Assembly: GCF_002104995.1 (NCBI RefSeq)
Contig: NW_024468266.1
Coordinates: 1-64,000, forward strand
Source of the DNA: Linderina pennispora
Lineage: Eukaryota > Kickxellomycota > Kickxellomycetes > Kickxellales > Kickxellaceae
Direction: 5' to 3'
Length of the DNA: 64,000 nucleotides
The notes below the pieces were generated by a model that made no database searches, was not told the origin of the DNA, and saw nothing but the letters and a program-made list of their open reading frames with translations. The position numbers were made by a program, and so were the translations under genes. The stretch's first letter is position 1. Each line of letters starts with the position of its first letter. This document shows positions 46,922-58,132 of this stretch, one piece after another.

Positions 46922-47538
46922 ATGGCTCCGAGACACGGCGCGCAGTCACTAAAGATGATTGTGGTTGGAGACGGCGCGTGCGGCAAGACATGCCTGTTGT
47001 ACACGTTCCGCGAAGGACAGTTCCCGCCCGACAACCGCTACATCCCGACAGTGTTTGACACGTGCGTGGTGGACATAAGAACGCAGGGGAAGCGCGTCGA
47101 GCTGTCGCTCTGGGACACGGCGGGGCAGGAGGAGTTTGACCGGCTGCGGCTGCTGTGCTACCCGGGCGTGGACGCGGTGATTATCTGCTTCAGCGTGGAC
47201 TCGCCGGACTCGCTCGAGAACGTCACCACCAAAGTGGTATGTCGAGGCATGCAAGCAGGCGCCCAGGGTGCCGATTGTCGTGGTGGCGCTCAAGGCCGAT
47301 TTGAAGACCGACCCCAGCATTGTCGCGCACCTGGCCAGGTACAAGCCAGACGCCCGTCACCTACGAGCAGGGGCGGGACACGGCCGCCAAGATTGGCGCC
47401 GCTGCCTTTGTCGAGTGCTCGTCGATTAGGAACCTCAATGTCAAGGAGGTGTTTGAGACCGCCGCCGCTGCTACGCTGGAGACCAAGGAGGTGGCCCCAC
47501 CAACCCCGGCTTCGGACGGGTGCTGCATTATCCTGTAG
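46922..47538 (+). CDS. Rho-family GTPase, tandem copy C (two indels)
   Basis: Third Rho-type GTPase. ATG at 46922; P-loop [11 protein letters not shown], switch [14 protein letters not shown], switch [15 protein letters not shown]. The frame then changes near 47235 (continuing as [17 protein letters not shown]) and returns near 47340 ([17 protein letters not shown]), with G5 ECSSIRNLN and CAAX CIIL. Both changes sit between conserved blocks, which suggests consensus errors. About 205 residues if joined. The position equivalent to RhoA Tyr42 is Cys here. Copies B and C share ECSSIxNLNV, so they are probably each other's closest relatives. Confidence 0.88.
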
Positions 47539-48350
47539 CCCGCTCGCCCGCAAAATCAGCAACGCTTGCAGCAAGCAATAGTCGCTTTTCTTAGCTCGTT
47601 CCCTCCTCGTTCCCTCCCTCGTTCCCTTCTCCCCCCATCGCTGGGCAGTCGTTTTCTAGATGCAAAAACAAATAACATTCTCCTCCTTCTCCATGATCTG
47701 TCCCTGGGACCGCCCAACAGGTCCTCTCCGGGTGTATTTTTAGAAAAGCCTGTCGGCCGTCTGGGTGAAGGGACAAGCTTGCACTGATGTACCTTGGCAC
47801 GGTGAGCCCTGTGGGGGGCTACTGCACCATAATTTCCGTGCATATGCCGCGGATCGCGCGCTTGGGCAGCGTTCCTGGGAAATCTCCTAAACCTCGAATG
47901 TTTCGGTCTCGACGCGCTCCATCATTGCTTGGCAATGACTTGAATAAGCTACTGCTCTCCGTTGCTTCTGCCCTTTATTTTCTTTCTTAAACCATCACCC
48001 ACTCACTCGCCTCTGTTTTATCCCGCTCCAGACAGTACCCTCCGCTGTTTGCAGCAGTACATTTCGCACCACACCCCCTCATTTGACTGGCCGTCTCACA
48101 TTTCAGTCGCAATTGTCCGCTGACGAGCAAAGACAGTACGGACATATACATATAAGCAGTGCTCTCCAGCAGGGACACCTGGGCTGACAACCAACGCTAG
48201 TATTCACTGTACACCACAAGGCACATCGACTCCACGCCCCTGTAAACACCCACCTTTTTCTGCATACGCATCACCCCTAGTCTCCCTCTCTCGCATACGC
48301 ATCATCCCTGCAACACCCCACTCCTCCCCATTCTCCCCGTATAGCATATC
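47539..48350. other. Intergenic before the ZIP transporter
   Basis: No gene seen. From about 48200 the sequence is C/T-rich with two near-copies of CTCGCATACGCATCA-like sequence in the leader. Confidence 0.4.
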
Positions 48351-49596
48351 ATGCAGGCAGTATTTCGGCTGGTGCTCGAGGGCCTGGCTATGTTTGCTGG
48401 CTCATGGGCGGCCGGCTGCATCCCGCTCTATGTGCGCATGGAGGCATCGCGGTTCAACATCATAGCACTGTTTGGCGCTGGACTCCTGATCGGAGCATCC
48501 CTGGCAGTGATCCTGCCCGAGGGAGTCGAGACGCTGATGCGTGCGCTCGACGCCAACAATGGGCAAGGGCAAGGGCGGCAGCCCAGACTCGCTGATTGAC
48601 ACAATCAACAACACGATCGGCTGGTCGCTGGTGGCCGGGTTCAGCATCATGTTCCTCATCGACAACGCATTCCCGTCGCACCACGCACATAGCGAGAGCG
48701 ACCACGACCAGTGCCCGACTGCGGCCCCGGCAAACGACAGCGCCGCATGCCTGGATCAGATCCAGCTGTCGGCGCGCGGGGCCAACTCGGAGTACACGCT
48801 GCACGATGCCGGGTTTAGAAGCCAGCAGCCGAACGATGCGCTGCCGTTTGTTGTTGGCGACGAGAGGCCGCGGCGCGTCGCCGCTTGACTCGGCGAGCCA
48901 CGACCGGAGCAGCCACGAGTGGGTCCGGCCTGGGTATGCGCAGCCCAGATGGCGCCGCATGGTCGGCCAGGTTGGATCGGCCCTGGCTCCTCCGGTCGCT
49001 GCCATCGACGCTAATTGGCATCCTGGTTCATTCGTGTGCCGACGGCCTGGCGCTTGGCGCAGCTGTGGCTGCGGCCTCGGCGGCAGTCCAGAAGAAGCCG
49101 GCGGTCGGAAGCCCCAGCGCTGTTGCAGCCGACGACCACACGTCGTCCTCTCGAGATCATTGTGTTCCTGGCTCTGCTGCTGCACAAGGCACCGGCGGCT
49201 TTTGGCCTCATCACGACACTGAAGCAGCAGGGGTATGCGCCGTACAAGCTCAGTGTTTGGCTGACGGTGTTTGCTGCATCGGCCCCGCTGGCTGCCCTGG
49301 TCACCTATGCCGTCTTCTCGATCTTTGCCAGCCCAGCCCCAGGCCACCACAGCGAGGCCCACCCGTGGACAGGCACAATCATGCTGTTCTCGGCAGGCAC
49401 CTTCATGTATGTGGCCATGGCACACACCCTGGCTGAGGCTATCCACCAGGCCAAGGCGCTGCGCGCGCGCGAGAAGGCTGCGCGCCAGGGCGGGTCAATG
49501 GCAAACGTCGTCGGATCGCTGAGCCTGGTCGACATTGTCGTGCTGCTGTTTGGCGTCATCCTGCCGCCGCTCGTGTCCAAGGACCATGACGACTAA
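48351..49596 (+). CDS. ZIP metal transporter, ZIP9/Atx2-like, with indels
   Basis: Membrane transporter for zinc or manganese into the cytosol, expected in the Golgi by similarity to SLC39A9 and yeast Atx2. ATG at 48351; TM1 AMFAGSWAAGCIPLYV, TM2 ALFGAGLLIGASLAVILPEGVE, a His-rich loop (SHHAHSESDHDQ), TM4 GILVHSCADGLALGAA with the HxxxDG metal site, TM5 LALLLHKAPAAFGL with HKxPA, and three further helices ending VVLLFGVILPPLV. Frame changes near 48560, 48885 and 49115, all between conserved blocks. Stop TAA at 49594-49596. The 3' end faces a small zinc-finger gene 77 nt away. Confidence 0.88.
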
Positions 49597-49673
49597 CGGG
49601 AAGCCAGTGTATACGCTTTATTTTAAAATTACAAGAGTCTATAAGTCGGGTCTCCCTCGGTCAATGTGTGATG

Positions 49674-49928
49674 TTACAGGAGGGCGTTGGTGGGGTCGGG
49701 CAGCACATCCTTGGCAAAGGCGCTTACTGTATGCTCAACCTCGCTGTCGGAGCCGGCAGTGGAGGACGATCCTGCGCGCGGCCGCATGCGACGGTGCCGA
49801 GGCGAGTCGGGCTGGACCAGCTCCTTCCTGTCCTTGGAGTAGCTGTCCGGGGATGCGCAGGCAAAGAGGATGTGGTCGTAGTAGCTGTCGGCCGAGGACG
49901 CGACAAAGCTGCAGTTGGTGCACTCCAT
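49674..49928 (-). CDS. Small CxxC-x12-DH single-finger protein, member 1 (84 aa)
   Basis: Member of a small-protein family seen three times in this window. The N-terminus begins MECTNC followed by SFVASSADSYYDHILF, giving C-x2-C-x12-H, with a Cys five residues after the His as the possible fourth ligand. The rest is polar, with Arg/Ser-rich and acidic segments (RHRRMRPRAGSSSTAGSDSE). Single exon; the ATG is the only start before the first Cys. A TATA box lies about 170 nt upstream. Zinc binding is inferred from the ligand spacing. No known family recognised, although the spacing is close to a C2H2/C2HC finger. Confidence 0.7.
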   Translation of the reverse strand: MECTNCSFVASSADSYYDHILFACASPDSYSKDRKELVQPDSPRHRRMRPRAGSSSTAGSDSEVEHTVSAFAKDVLPDPTNALL

Positions 49929-50634
49929 AGCTTGTGGTGTTAATGTACAGAATTGATGAAAGGGGGATATAAAGAACTATGTGCTGTTTGTATGAGGTGG
50001 GAGGGAAGTCTTGGGCGATAAATGACGGTGTTTGCGGCAATGTGAAAAGGGGGCTGGAATATCCTTGACTCCGTCGCAGCCGGGCGATGGGGCCCTTGCC
50101 TATTTATATGAAAGCAAAACGAATTCGAAAATGAATAGAAAAAAAAAGCCTGATCGGTAACAGTCGCCCGCTGCAACCATCGATAGCCCATCGCTGCACA
50201 ACAAACACCAGGGCGTCACCAGTCCTGCCATTCGGCAGCTGATACAGCGCACCAGGCGCCCGTTTATTGGCCGACACTCGACATTGCATACCTGCCCCAT
50301 CGGTCGAAAAGGTCCGTCCACTGCTGGTGGACCTGGAGCAGCATGACTGGCAGATGACCTTGTGCCGTGTTTGCGTCCTTGGGGGCCACCACCTGCCTGA
50401 TTACCGAAGAACGCAACCCGCGCTGCTGGCCAAATAGATAAAGCTGCATGGAATGCGTGGGCGGGAGCTGACCTGTTCTCACGGCCAGTCGGCGTTGAGG
50501 AAACTGGTGGGCCAGTCATGCGCAAATCTCTGTTGGCTGTGTGCACCTGCCAAAAGCAGGCTCGCCAGCTCCGAGGCTCGCCAGCTCCCAAGTGCAACAG
50601 GCGCACCTGCCTCCCACTGAGCGGACCAATTAGT
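49929..50634. other. Upstream region of microprotein member 1
   Basis: Contains the TATA box at 50101-50108 (minus strand). No other gene seen. A tandem copy of a GCTCGCCAGCTCC-like segment lies at about 50560-50590. Confidence 0.45.
50101..50108 (-). promoter_or_regulatory. TATA box of microprotein member 1
   Basis: TATAAATA on the minus strand, about 170 nt before the ATG at 49928. Confidence 0.45.
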
Positions 50635-50968
50635 TTATTTGCCAGTTCTCCTGAAACTGCTATAGTCTGCTGATGATAGTGATAGCGCAGGAACTCCTGC
50701 AGATATGCCGCCCCCTTTGCACCTCATATCCGGCTCCCGGAGCACCTGCTTGAGTGGAACAGAAAGGCAGGACTCATCGTCGAGTGTCAAGCCACAGCCA
50801 GCGCAGAAGAACCCGCGCAGCTGCCGCCTGGCCGCTGCCGACTCCCTTGGCTGCATGAGTATCTGGCGGATCTGCTCTCTCTCGCTATCGCTCAAATCGA
50901 CTGGCTGTTGAATGAGCTCCTTGTGGTGCTTCTGGTGCAGCGGCGCTAATATCCAAGTGTGTGCTCAT
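50635..50968 (-). CDS. Small Cys-containing hypothetical protein
   Basis: No family recognised. From Met at 50968 (MSTHLDISAA) one indel near 50938 leads into HQKHHKELIQQPVDLSDSER, then a long open frame: helical EQIRQILMQPRESAAARR, a possible zinc-knuckle FFCAGCGLTLDDESC (C-x2-C...C) and further PDMRCKGGG. About 110 residues. The C-terminal end after KGGG may be disturbed by another indel. A TATAAAA on the minus strand at 51213-51219 lies about 250 nt upstream, supporting expression. It differs from the CxxC-x12-DH family. Confidence 0.5.
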
Positions 50969-51212
50969 GCTGGGCGCTATATGCTGGGCCAGTTCTTTCT
51001 TGTTGCCAGTAGAATATAGTGGCCGTTTTTAGACAGGTTTCAGATCCTTCCGGAGTGTAAGGCAGCTATGATGTAGAGAGAAGCGCAACAGAATGAGTGG
51101 AGTGATTCTTGATACCAGTGCTGTTGGAAGAAGAGAGGGAAAATTTTTCTTGTTGTTTTGCAATATCGCCGCGCTCTTGTCCCATCCCACGGCCCGGCGG
51201 CTTCTTGCTTGC

Positions 51213-51219
51213 TTTTATA
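51213..51219 (-). promoter_or_regulatory. TATA box (minus strand) of small Cys protein gene
   Basis: GGTATAAAAGCAAGCAAGA type element, nearly identical to that at 61182-61200. Confidence 0.5.
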
Positions 51220-51718
51220 CCGCAAAATGCTCCCTTCTCCATCCTGGCGCAGCGGCTATTTTTTTTTTTTGCTTCCCATGCCAGCGCAGCGGGTGACAGT
51301 GATTCGTCGCCACATGGCCAGCCGACCATCCCGCAAGCTGCATGTGTGCTTTCAAACCCCCATGCTCTCGGTCCAGCGCACACGCGCAGCTCGAACCGTG
51401 CTGCCAAGCGAATGCAGGTGGTGTTTTGGTAAAAGCTGCTAGATCCCGGTGGCTTGCTGCCCCTCCCTGCTGTTCTCACGTGGAGGTGGACCCGCAGGTT
51501 GTCCGCCCCCCGCAGTAGCTGTTGCTTGGTAACCGCCAAGCTAATGACAGGGCGATGAGCAAGTTGCCGGACAGATCTCGCTGATATAGCCCGCAACAAC
51601 CAAAAGACCAACTGGGGTGCGAGAATGGTGGGCGCTCAGCAAGCTATTGCAGGCTTCGTTGTGCAGGATATTTCCTCAGCTCCAATATAGACATACCGCC
51701 ACTAACGCCGTATGCCGC

Positions 51719-51728
51719 GGGGGGGGGG
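51719..51728. repeat. Homopolymer G10
   Basis: Run of ten G; similar G-runs occur at 20058-20067 and 9149-9157. Confidence 0.8.
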
Positions 51729-51799
51729 TGATGCACTAGTCTGCGGGGGGCTTCCCAGGCTGTCGATTTGACGTGATGCATTTGGCAGCATGATTGCCA

Positions 51800-51830
51800 A
51801 TGCAGTATTTGCTGGCTACAAATACTGCAT
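51800..51830. repeat. Perfect 12-bp inverted repeat, 7-nt loop
   Basis: Arm ATGCAGTATTTG (51800-51811) and its exact complement CAAATACTGCAT (51819-51830) flank CTGGCTA. A smaller repeat TGGCA...TGCCA lies just upstream. Confidence 0.9.
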
Positions 51831-52766
51831 CCGAGTTTAGAGGCTGCTGCTAAACCAGGTGCATATTCGGGCAGGACGCACCAAGTCCGAGGCAGATCAC
51901 CGCAGGGCTGCAGCGTTTTCCCATTTACGCGGACCGGGTGGAGAACATCGCGCGTAAAGGCATGCTACAGCGCTCTATCCTGAAACCGCTCTTTCAAAAG
52001 CTGGCGCATTCGCCTGGTGTGTGTGCATAAGGATGATGCGGTTGATTGAAACCGGTTGGACTGCGATGCCCATGTCGGGCTATCTGCGCCGAAGGTTCTT
52101 TTCAATATGCACTGTCTAAACAGAAACACGTCGTTGGGCAAGCACTTTGGTCAAGTATCCTCTGCCGCACTCCACAAATGGACATACTGCAAGCCCTCGC
52201 ACCCAGCTTCGTGAATAAACGGTCCCCAAAATGCAGCAACAGCGAGCCCTCATGAGAGGGTGCAGCGATCACCGCCTCTGCTGGCCGGCAACACGTCCAA
52301 GAGCAAAAAAACATTTAGCCAGAAGGCGGCATCATCACGACTGTTTGGCACCGGGTGAGCAAGAGGCAATCGCCCCTCTTGGGCTGTGCCGAGCCGTTTA
52401 AAGCGCAAGGAGCATCTATCCCCCGCTCGCATTTCCGTTTGTCTTGCATTCTATGGCGCGCATTGGCTGGCACCACGCACATCCTCCAATCGCCCATGCG
52501 CTCAACAGCTTCACAATTATACACTTGTAATTAATTAGCAAGCTGCGAGCGTGGTGGGACGATGCGCCCGCTACAAAAGGCAGCGGCTATGCTGCTGGTA
52601 ACTGAACTCTCCTTCCCCTCCCCTCACTGCCTCCACTTTGCCTTGTTTGTCTGGTACCTTCCTACCTTCCGTTTGTTCTGCATTTCTATAATTAAGCTTT
52701 TCCCGCACCTTTTACTACTTGTCCTTAATTTTTGATTTCTGTTTACTTGTACTCACCCGCCGGACC

Positions 52767-54903
52767 ATGTCGGACAAAGGCTCTGAATCCCAAGAGCTAA
52801 TGCACATCGAAAAGAATACTGCCGCTGCTGTGATGACCGAAGCATCTGTAGGCGACGACAGCTCGGAGCCAGCTTCTGAGCACCACGGTTAGCCAACTGT
52901 CCGGTGGCAAGGTGCTCACCCGCAAGGAGCTCTGGGCATGGTACATCTATGGCGCCGCGGTAAGTAATCCCTGGTGAGAAGTCCTAGCTGGCACTCTGGC
53001 ACCCTGTTTTCTGTGCATGGACTGCGGAAGCTGTTGGCATCCCTGTTTATTTCCCCTTTGTGCACATTGGCGTGTCCTGTTCCTGGTCGGGGGCACCTGT
53101 TTTGCTTTCACCAATGTTGTACGAGTTGCCAGAGAGCAGTACTTTGCTATGATCACCGACCAGGGACAATTTAGATCCTGGTGTCTGTATGGTGGATTTC
53201 CCTACGCTCTGTCGGCAGCCGCAGCCAGATATGGCCTTGCTTAGAAAAAAAGAATGCCCTCATGAGTGACAAAACAAGCGAGGCATGGTTTCCACATGTG
53301 AGTGCATAGACATATGCGGATCGACATACTGCATTCCTAAGACTTGTTTTCCGACACGGAGCTCACAGGCCAGATAGTGCTGTTAAATGTAGACTGAGCC
53401 GTTCAACACCAGCGTCATCGGCCTTTATATGTCGACAGCGCTGAATCTGATGGCTGCCATGGAGGGCTACGAGCTTGATCACACAACCAGATGTGACTAC
53501 GATGTGACCAACTACAAGTGCGACTTTTGGTGGGCTGGGGGCTGGATTGACACAGCCAGCTTCCCCCTGTACATGACAACCATCGCCAGTCTCCTCCAAG
53601 CATTGCTCTACATTGGCCTTGGAACACTCGCCGACCACTCAAACTACCGCAAGCGCTTCCTGCTGTCTCTTTGCTGTGCTCGGTGGTGCATCGTGTATCT
53701 GTCCTGTTGGGCGTTCGGCAGTCGTCCTTGATTGCTACTGCCGCTGCTCTATATATCCTGGCAAGCATCGGCTACGGCTGCTCGCTGGTCTTCTACTACG
53801 CCTACATCCCGCTTCCTGGCACGTGCCCACCCAAGAACCATCTACCGCAAGCTGACTGAGGCCTACAACGGACTAGCGATCCCCGAGTCGCTGGCCAAGA
53901 CAAAGCTGCTGAAGCAAAAGAAGGCTGACAAGGATGCGACACATAGCCCTGTTATCGTGGAAGAGTTTGTCACGAACAAACTCTCGGCACTGGGCAACCT
54001 GTGGATGAACCTAGCTGCCATCATCGTGCTTGGCATCGGTGTTGCGGTGCTGTCGGTGATGGAGGACCAGATGTATGCCATGATGATTGGCAGCGCTGTA
54101 GTTGGTCTGTGGTGGCTCCTGTTCACTGTATATCCAGTGCTCCAACTGCAGGAGCGCCCTGGTCCCGCCGCTCCCTGCCGGCACCAACAAATGGATGTTC
54201 CCGCTAAAGTCATTCAAGCAGACGTGCCTGGATGTGTGGAAGCTGCCCGAGACACTCAAGTTCCTGGTTGGCTGGTTCATGCTGGCCGATTCAATGAACA
54301 CGAATCATGACTGTTACTAGCTTGTTTGCGCAGTCGGTGATCAACATGGATGAGACGTCGCTGGCAATTGGCGTGCTGATCGCACCGATTACCTCGATGA
54401 TCGGTGCATTTGGGTTCTCGCTACTGCAGGAACGGTTCAACTACCGGACACGCACGCTCATTCTTGTCGTTATCTTCATGAGCTCTCTGCTGGGCATCTA
54501 TGTTATTATCGGATTTGGCACGACTGCCTGGGGATTCAACCACTCGGCCGAGTTCTATCCACTTGTCGCATACTTTGGAATAATCAATGGTGCGTCGATT
54601 GCACTGACACGTGCCCAGTTTGTCGAGCTGTGCCCGCCTGGCATGGAGGCAGAGTTCTTCTCGCTGTTCCGCATCACCGACAAGGGGTCGGCGTTCATCG
54701 GACCGCTGGTTGCTGCTGGGATCAACACCGCCTCGCACAACCTGCGCTACGCCTACGTGTGGTGCTTTGCGCTGTTTTTCGTCTCTGGTGTGTTCTTCTT
54801 CTGGTGCAACCCTAAGAAGGGGCGCGAGGAGGCAATCGAGCTGGGCCGGCAAAACGGCTTCAGTGAGGAGAATCTGGGTGCCAAGCCCAAGGCGTTCTTG
54901 TAG
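52767..54903 (+). CDS. Atg22-like vacuolar transporter (major facilitator fold), with indels
   Basis: Multispanning protein of the Atg22 family, which exports amino acids from the vacuole after autophagy. ATG at 52767 begins a hydrophilic N-terminus (MSDKGSESQELMHIEKNT). The signature KELWAWYIYGAA/TEPFNT spans an intron at 52960-53392 (433 nt, GTAAGT...TAG, phase 0). Helices follow: WWAGGWIDTASFPLYMTTIA, MNLAAIIVLGIGVAVLSV, LAIGVLIAPITSMIGAFGF, YPLVAYFGIINGASIALTRA, and FSLFRITDKGSAFIGPL to the end AKPKAFL. Frame changes near 52885, 53680, 53850, 54160 and 54300. A damaged second copy lies directly downstream. Substrate is inferred from the family. Confidence 0.85.
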
Positions 54904-55382
54904 AGACTACTCCCCCCCAAACATTTCACCTTGTTACCACTAGTTTTAAGCACACTGTTGCGCCCCTACCAGGCCTGCCTACTGGGCGCTGCCAGGGCTG
55001 TTTCCTGAGTTATAAAAAACATGCGGGTCTTGGGTTTCCTAACACAGCTGCCGACTATCTTTTGTATGTGGCGAGCTGTAACCCCAGCGGGTGGTCCAGG
55101 CCGATGTCAAACCTGACTGGCACCCAAATGCAATGGTCCATCATTGGTCTGCTCCAGACCGTCCGAATCATGGCCGCGGAATGCACTTGCGAGATCCATA
55201 CAGGACTGACGCCTTGTAAGCCAGTCTGAAGCTATGGACTGCATATTTCCCAGTTTAAAGTAACTTTTCCATCCAAAGTAAAATGCAGCACTGTCCGATT
55301 TCGCTTCCTTGTTCAATTTGGCATTTTTCATCCCTTAGAACTACAATCTTTATTTGCAAAAGGTCTCTTTCTCAGCAGCCCC
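54904..55382. other. Spacer between Atg22-like gene and its relic
   Basis: No gene seen and no counterpart of the first exon of the intact copy. Confidence 0.4.
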
Positions 55383-56955
55383 TGGCCTTGCATCTATGGC
55401 ATTGCGACAGAGCCGTTCAACACTACCATTGCTGGTTTGTACATGTCGACAGCACCGAGCTTATTGGCGGCCATGGAGGGCTGCAAGCTGGATCACATAA
55501 CCCTGTGTGACTACAATGCAGCCAACTACACGCGCGACTACAGGTGGACCGGGAGATGGGTAGACACCACCAGCTTTCCGCTGTACATGGCCACCATCGC
55601 CAACCTGATCCAAGCCATTTCTGTACATTGCGCTGGGCACAATTGCCGAATCTCTTAAGTAATCGCAAACGCATGTCGCTGGCCTTTGTCCGGACTCAGC
55701 GGCGCGTCCATGCATCTGCTTGCTGAGAGTCACAAAATCATCAGTGACTAGACACTGCTGCTGTTCTATATATCCTGGCAGGTATTTGCTACAGGCTGCT
55801 CGCTGGTATTCTACTATGTCTACATTCCACTACTGGATGGGTGCCCACCCGGGGGCTATCTACCGCAAGCTCACTAACTCATACAGTGCCACTGCGGCAC
55901 CCTTACACTTGACAAGGACAAGGTTGTTGAAGCCCCCAAAATGGTCGAGCACGATGCACACCACCCAGCGCCAATCGTTGAGGAGTTTGTCACAAACAAA
56001 ATATCGGCGCTCGGCAACCTGTAGACTAAGTCCAGTAGCCATTATCGCAGTTGGTATTGGCATTGGCATTCTATCGGCCATGGGTGACAACCAGCTGTAT
56101 ACCATGATGATTGGCACCGCCATCGTTGGCATCCTTGGTGGTGCCTGTTCACCAGTATATCCAATGTCTCGAACTCAAGGAGCGTCCCAGGTCCGCCGCT
56201 CCCTGCCGGCATCCAACAGGTGGCTGTTCCCGCTAAAGTCGTTCAATCAGACGTGCCTGGGATGTAGCGGAAGCTGCCCTGAAGCATTCAAGCTCCTTGT
56301 TCGGCTGGTTCATGGTGGCTGATTCGATGAACATGATCATGACTGTCGCCAGCCTGTTTGCACAAGCCGTGATCAACATGGACAAAGACCAGATGGCAAT
56401 CGGTATTCTGATTGTCCCAATTACCCCGATGATCGGTGCATTCGGGTTCTGGATGGTGCAGGAAAGGGCTTTAACTACCGGACACGCACCCTAGCCTTGG
56501 TGGTGGTTGGCATGTACGTAGTGCTCAGGTGCCTATCGTGATGATTATATTTGGCACTGCCGCCTGGGGACTCAACTACTCGACCGAGTTCTATCCACTT
56601 GTCGCATACTTTTGGAATAATCAACGGTGCCTCGATTGCACTGGACACGTGCCCAGTTTGTCGAGCTGTGCCCGACCTGGCATGGAGGCAGAGTTCTTCT
56701 CGCTGTTCCGCATCACCGACAAGGGGTCGGCGTTCATCGGACCGCTGGCTTGCTGCTGGGATCAACACCGCCTCGCACAACCTGCGCTACGCCTACGTGC
56801 GGTGCCTGTCGCTGCTGTTCCTGTCAGGTGTGCTCTTCCATTGGTGCAACACAAAGAAGGGCCGTGAAGATGTGCCCAAGATGAGCACGCTTTCTGGTGT
56901 GACCAGGCGACGATCCTGCTGGGAAACCAAAGGCGTTCTTGTCATCGAAAAATAG
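55383..56955 (+). pseudogene. Decayed, 5'-truncated tandem copy of the Atg22-like gene
   Basis: Similarity begins at YGIATEPFNTTIAGLYMST, which is the exon junction of the neighbour but with no intron between the two halves. It continues through TAPSLLAAMEGCKLDH, WVDTTSFPLYMATIANLIQA and further blocks to FSLFRITDKGSAFIGPL and a tail ending FLSSKN-like. The first 60 codons of the intact copy have no counterpart. There are at least eight frame changes, and the codon matching TGG in GNLWMN is TAG (near 56023), a substitution and not an indel. The block 56645-56800 is almost identical to 54606-54760, while the 5' part is much more diverged. Probably non-functional. Confidence 0.75.
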
Positions 56956-58132
56956 ATCTTCCAAATTGAATAGAAATTTGAAAGTCCGAATCTCGCTTAT
57001 GCGTGTGTCTGCACCAGGAACATCAGTCTTGACACCATTCTATGCACCCAATTAGATCTGTCGATGTACGGCATCATGCCCGGGCCATGCAGCCTCGGAA
57101 CGGAGGTTTTCCACACACCAAAAACTTTCCCATCAGGCAGGCATCGCTGATAAGGGATTATATGGCGGATAGCATGTGCCATGGGCGATAGATAAGGTGT
57201 TCTCCGCCCCGACTCAACAATGCACAGCAGCAAGCTGGATGGCGTTGCTCAAATCACATGGCGGAGGTGCGCTGGGCGAAGCCTCCCACATGATGGCAAG
57301 CACCGTCATTGTATTGGCATACAGCGCCCTTCATTTTTCAGAAACACAGGCCAGCTATTGCCAAGGAGGAGGTGGGAGGAGGTGGCAGGTGCAGATCCTT
57401 TTTTCGTGTGGAGGATGGGCCACAAACGTGCTTTGACATTTGAAACCCCGGCCCGAAGCAGGATCCATTTTCTTCTTAGGGACGTGCGATTGTCGGAAGG
57501 AGCTGCTGCATGCGCGATGTGCGGACCATTCGGAACATAGCCGTACACGAGTGGTTTTTTGGGTCAGTCGCGAAGCTTTTTCAAATGCGAGCGAGGGGCG
57601 GCGCTGCAGGAGGCCAATTACACTGCGATCTTCGGCAAAAGCTGGGTTATAAATAGGTGCTTTTATGTGGCCGTGCCATACCATGGAAGGACCCACCTCG
57701 GTCTGTCTCCCAGATACATGTTGACGATCCGCCATGTGTTTGTTTTGACCAGCAAAGGGTGTGGGGTGCTGGCCAGCTTTGTGATTACGTAGCAAACAGG
57801 GAGAGAGCCTGCTGGCCTCAGATGACACGAAAGGGGGCTCTGAGAAAACCACCTGTGGCCTTCATCTACGCACATCCCCCTGGCCACACAAGGTTTGCAT
57901 CCGCCACATGAATGGCACCACCTAGGCGGGATTTTTATCTGTCAACAGGAAAATCCTTGCAGGCGTTGTTTACGATTTCGGCATTCCCCGGCATGAGAAA
58001 AAGCTCCAGGGTACATAAGGCAGGGCTGGTGGCGAACAGGAAGCATGCTCCCCACTCTTCCCCTTCCCCTCTACGCTTTTATATAGCACCATTTTAGGCA
58101 TCTTACATATTTTAGCCACACTTTCATACACC
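56956..58132. other. Intergenic region upstream of microprotein member 2 (1.18 kb)
   Basis: No gene recognised. A TTATAAATA at about 57643 on the plus strand has no evident downstream gene other than the microprotein nearly 500 nt away. TATATA at 58080-58085 lies nearer. Confidence 0.4.
58080..58085 (+). promoter_or_regulatory. TATA-like element of microprotein member 2
   Basis: TATATA about 50 nt before the ATG; this is close for a TATA box, so it may instead be in the leader. Confidence 0.35.

Larger units (their letters stand above)
50969..52766. other. Long intergenic region (1.8 kb) with hairpin and G-run
   Basis: Promoter space between two divergent genes. Contains the minus-strand TATA at 51213-51219, a G10 run at 51719-51728, and a perfect 12-bp inverted repeat at 51800-51830. 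A 181-codon minus-strand frame (51066-51611) lacks any recognisable domain and is treated as chance. Confidence 0.45.

Noticed and set aside
51066-51611. Minus-strand frame of 181 codons
   Set aside because: Low-information composition, no domain, and it overlaps the TATA box of the adjacent gene.
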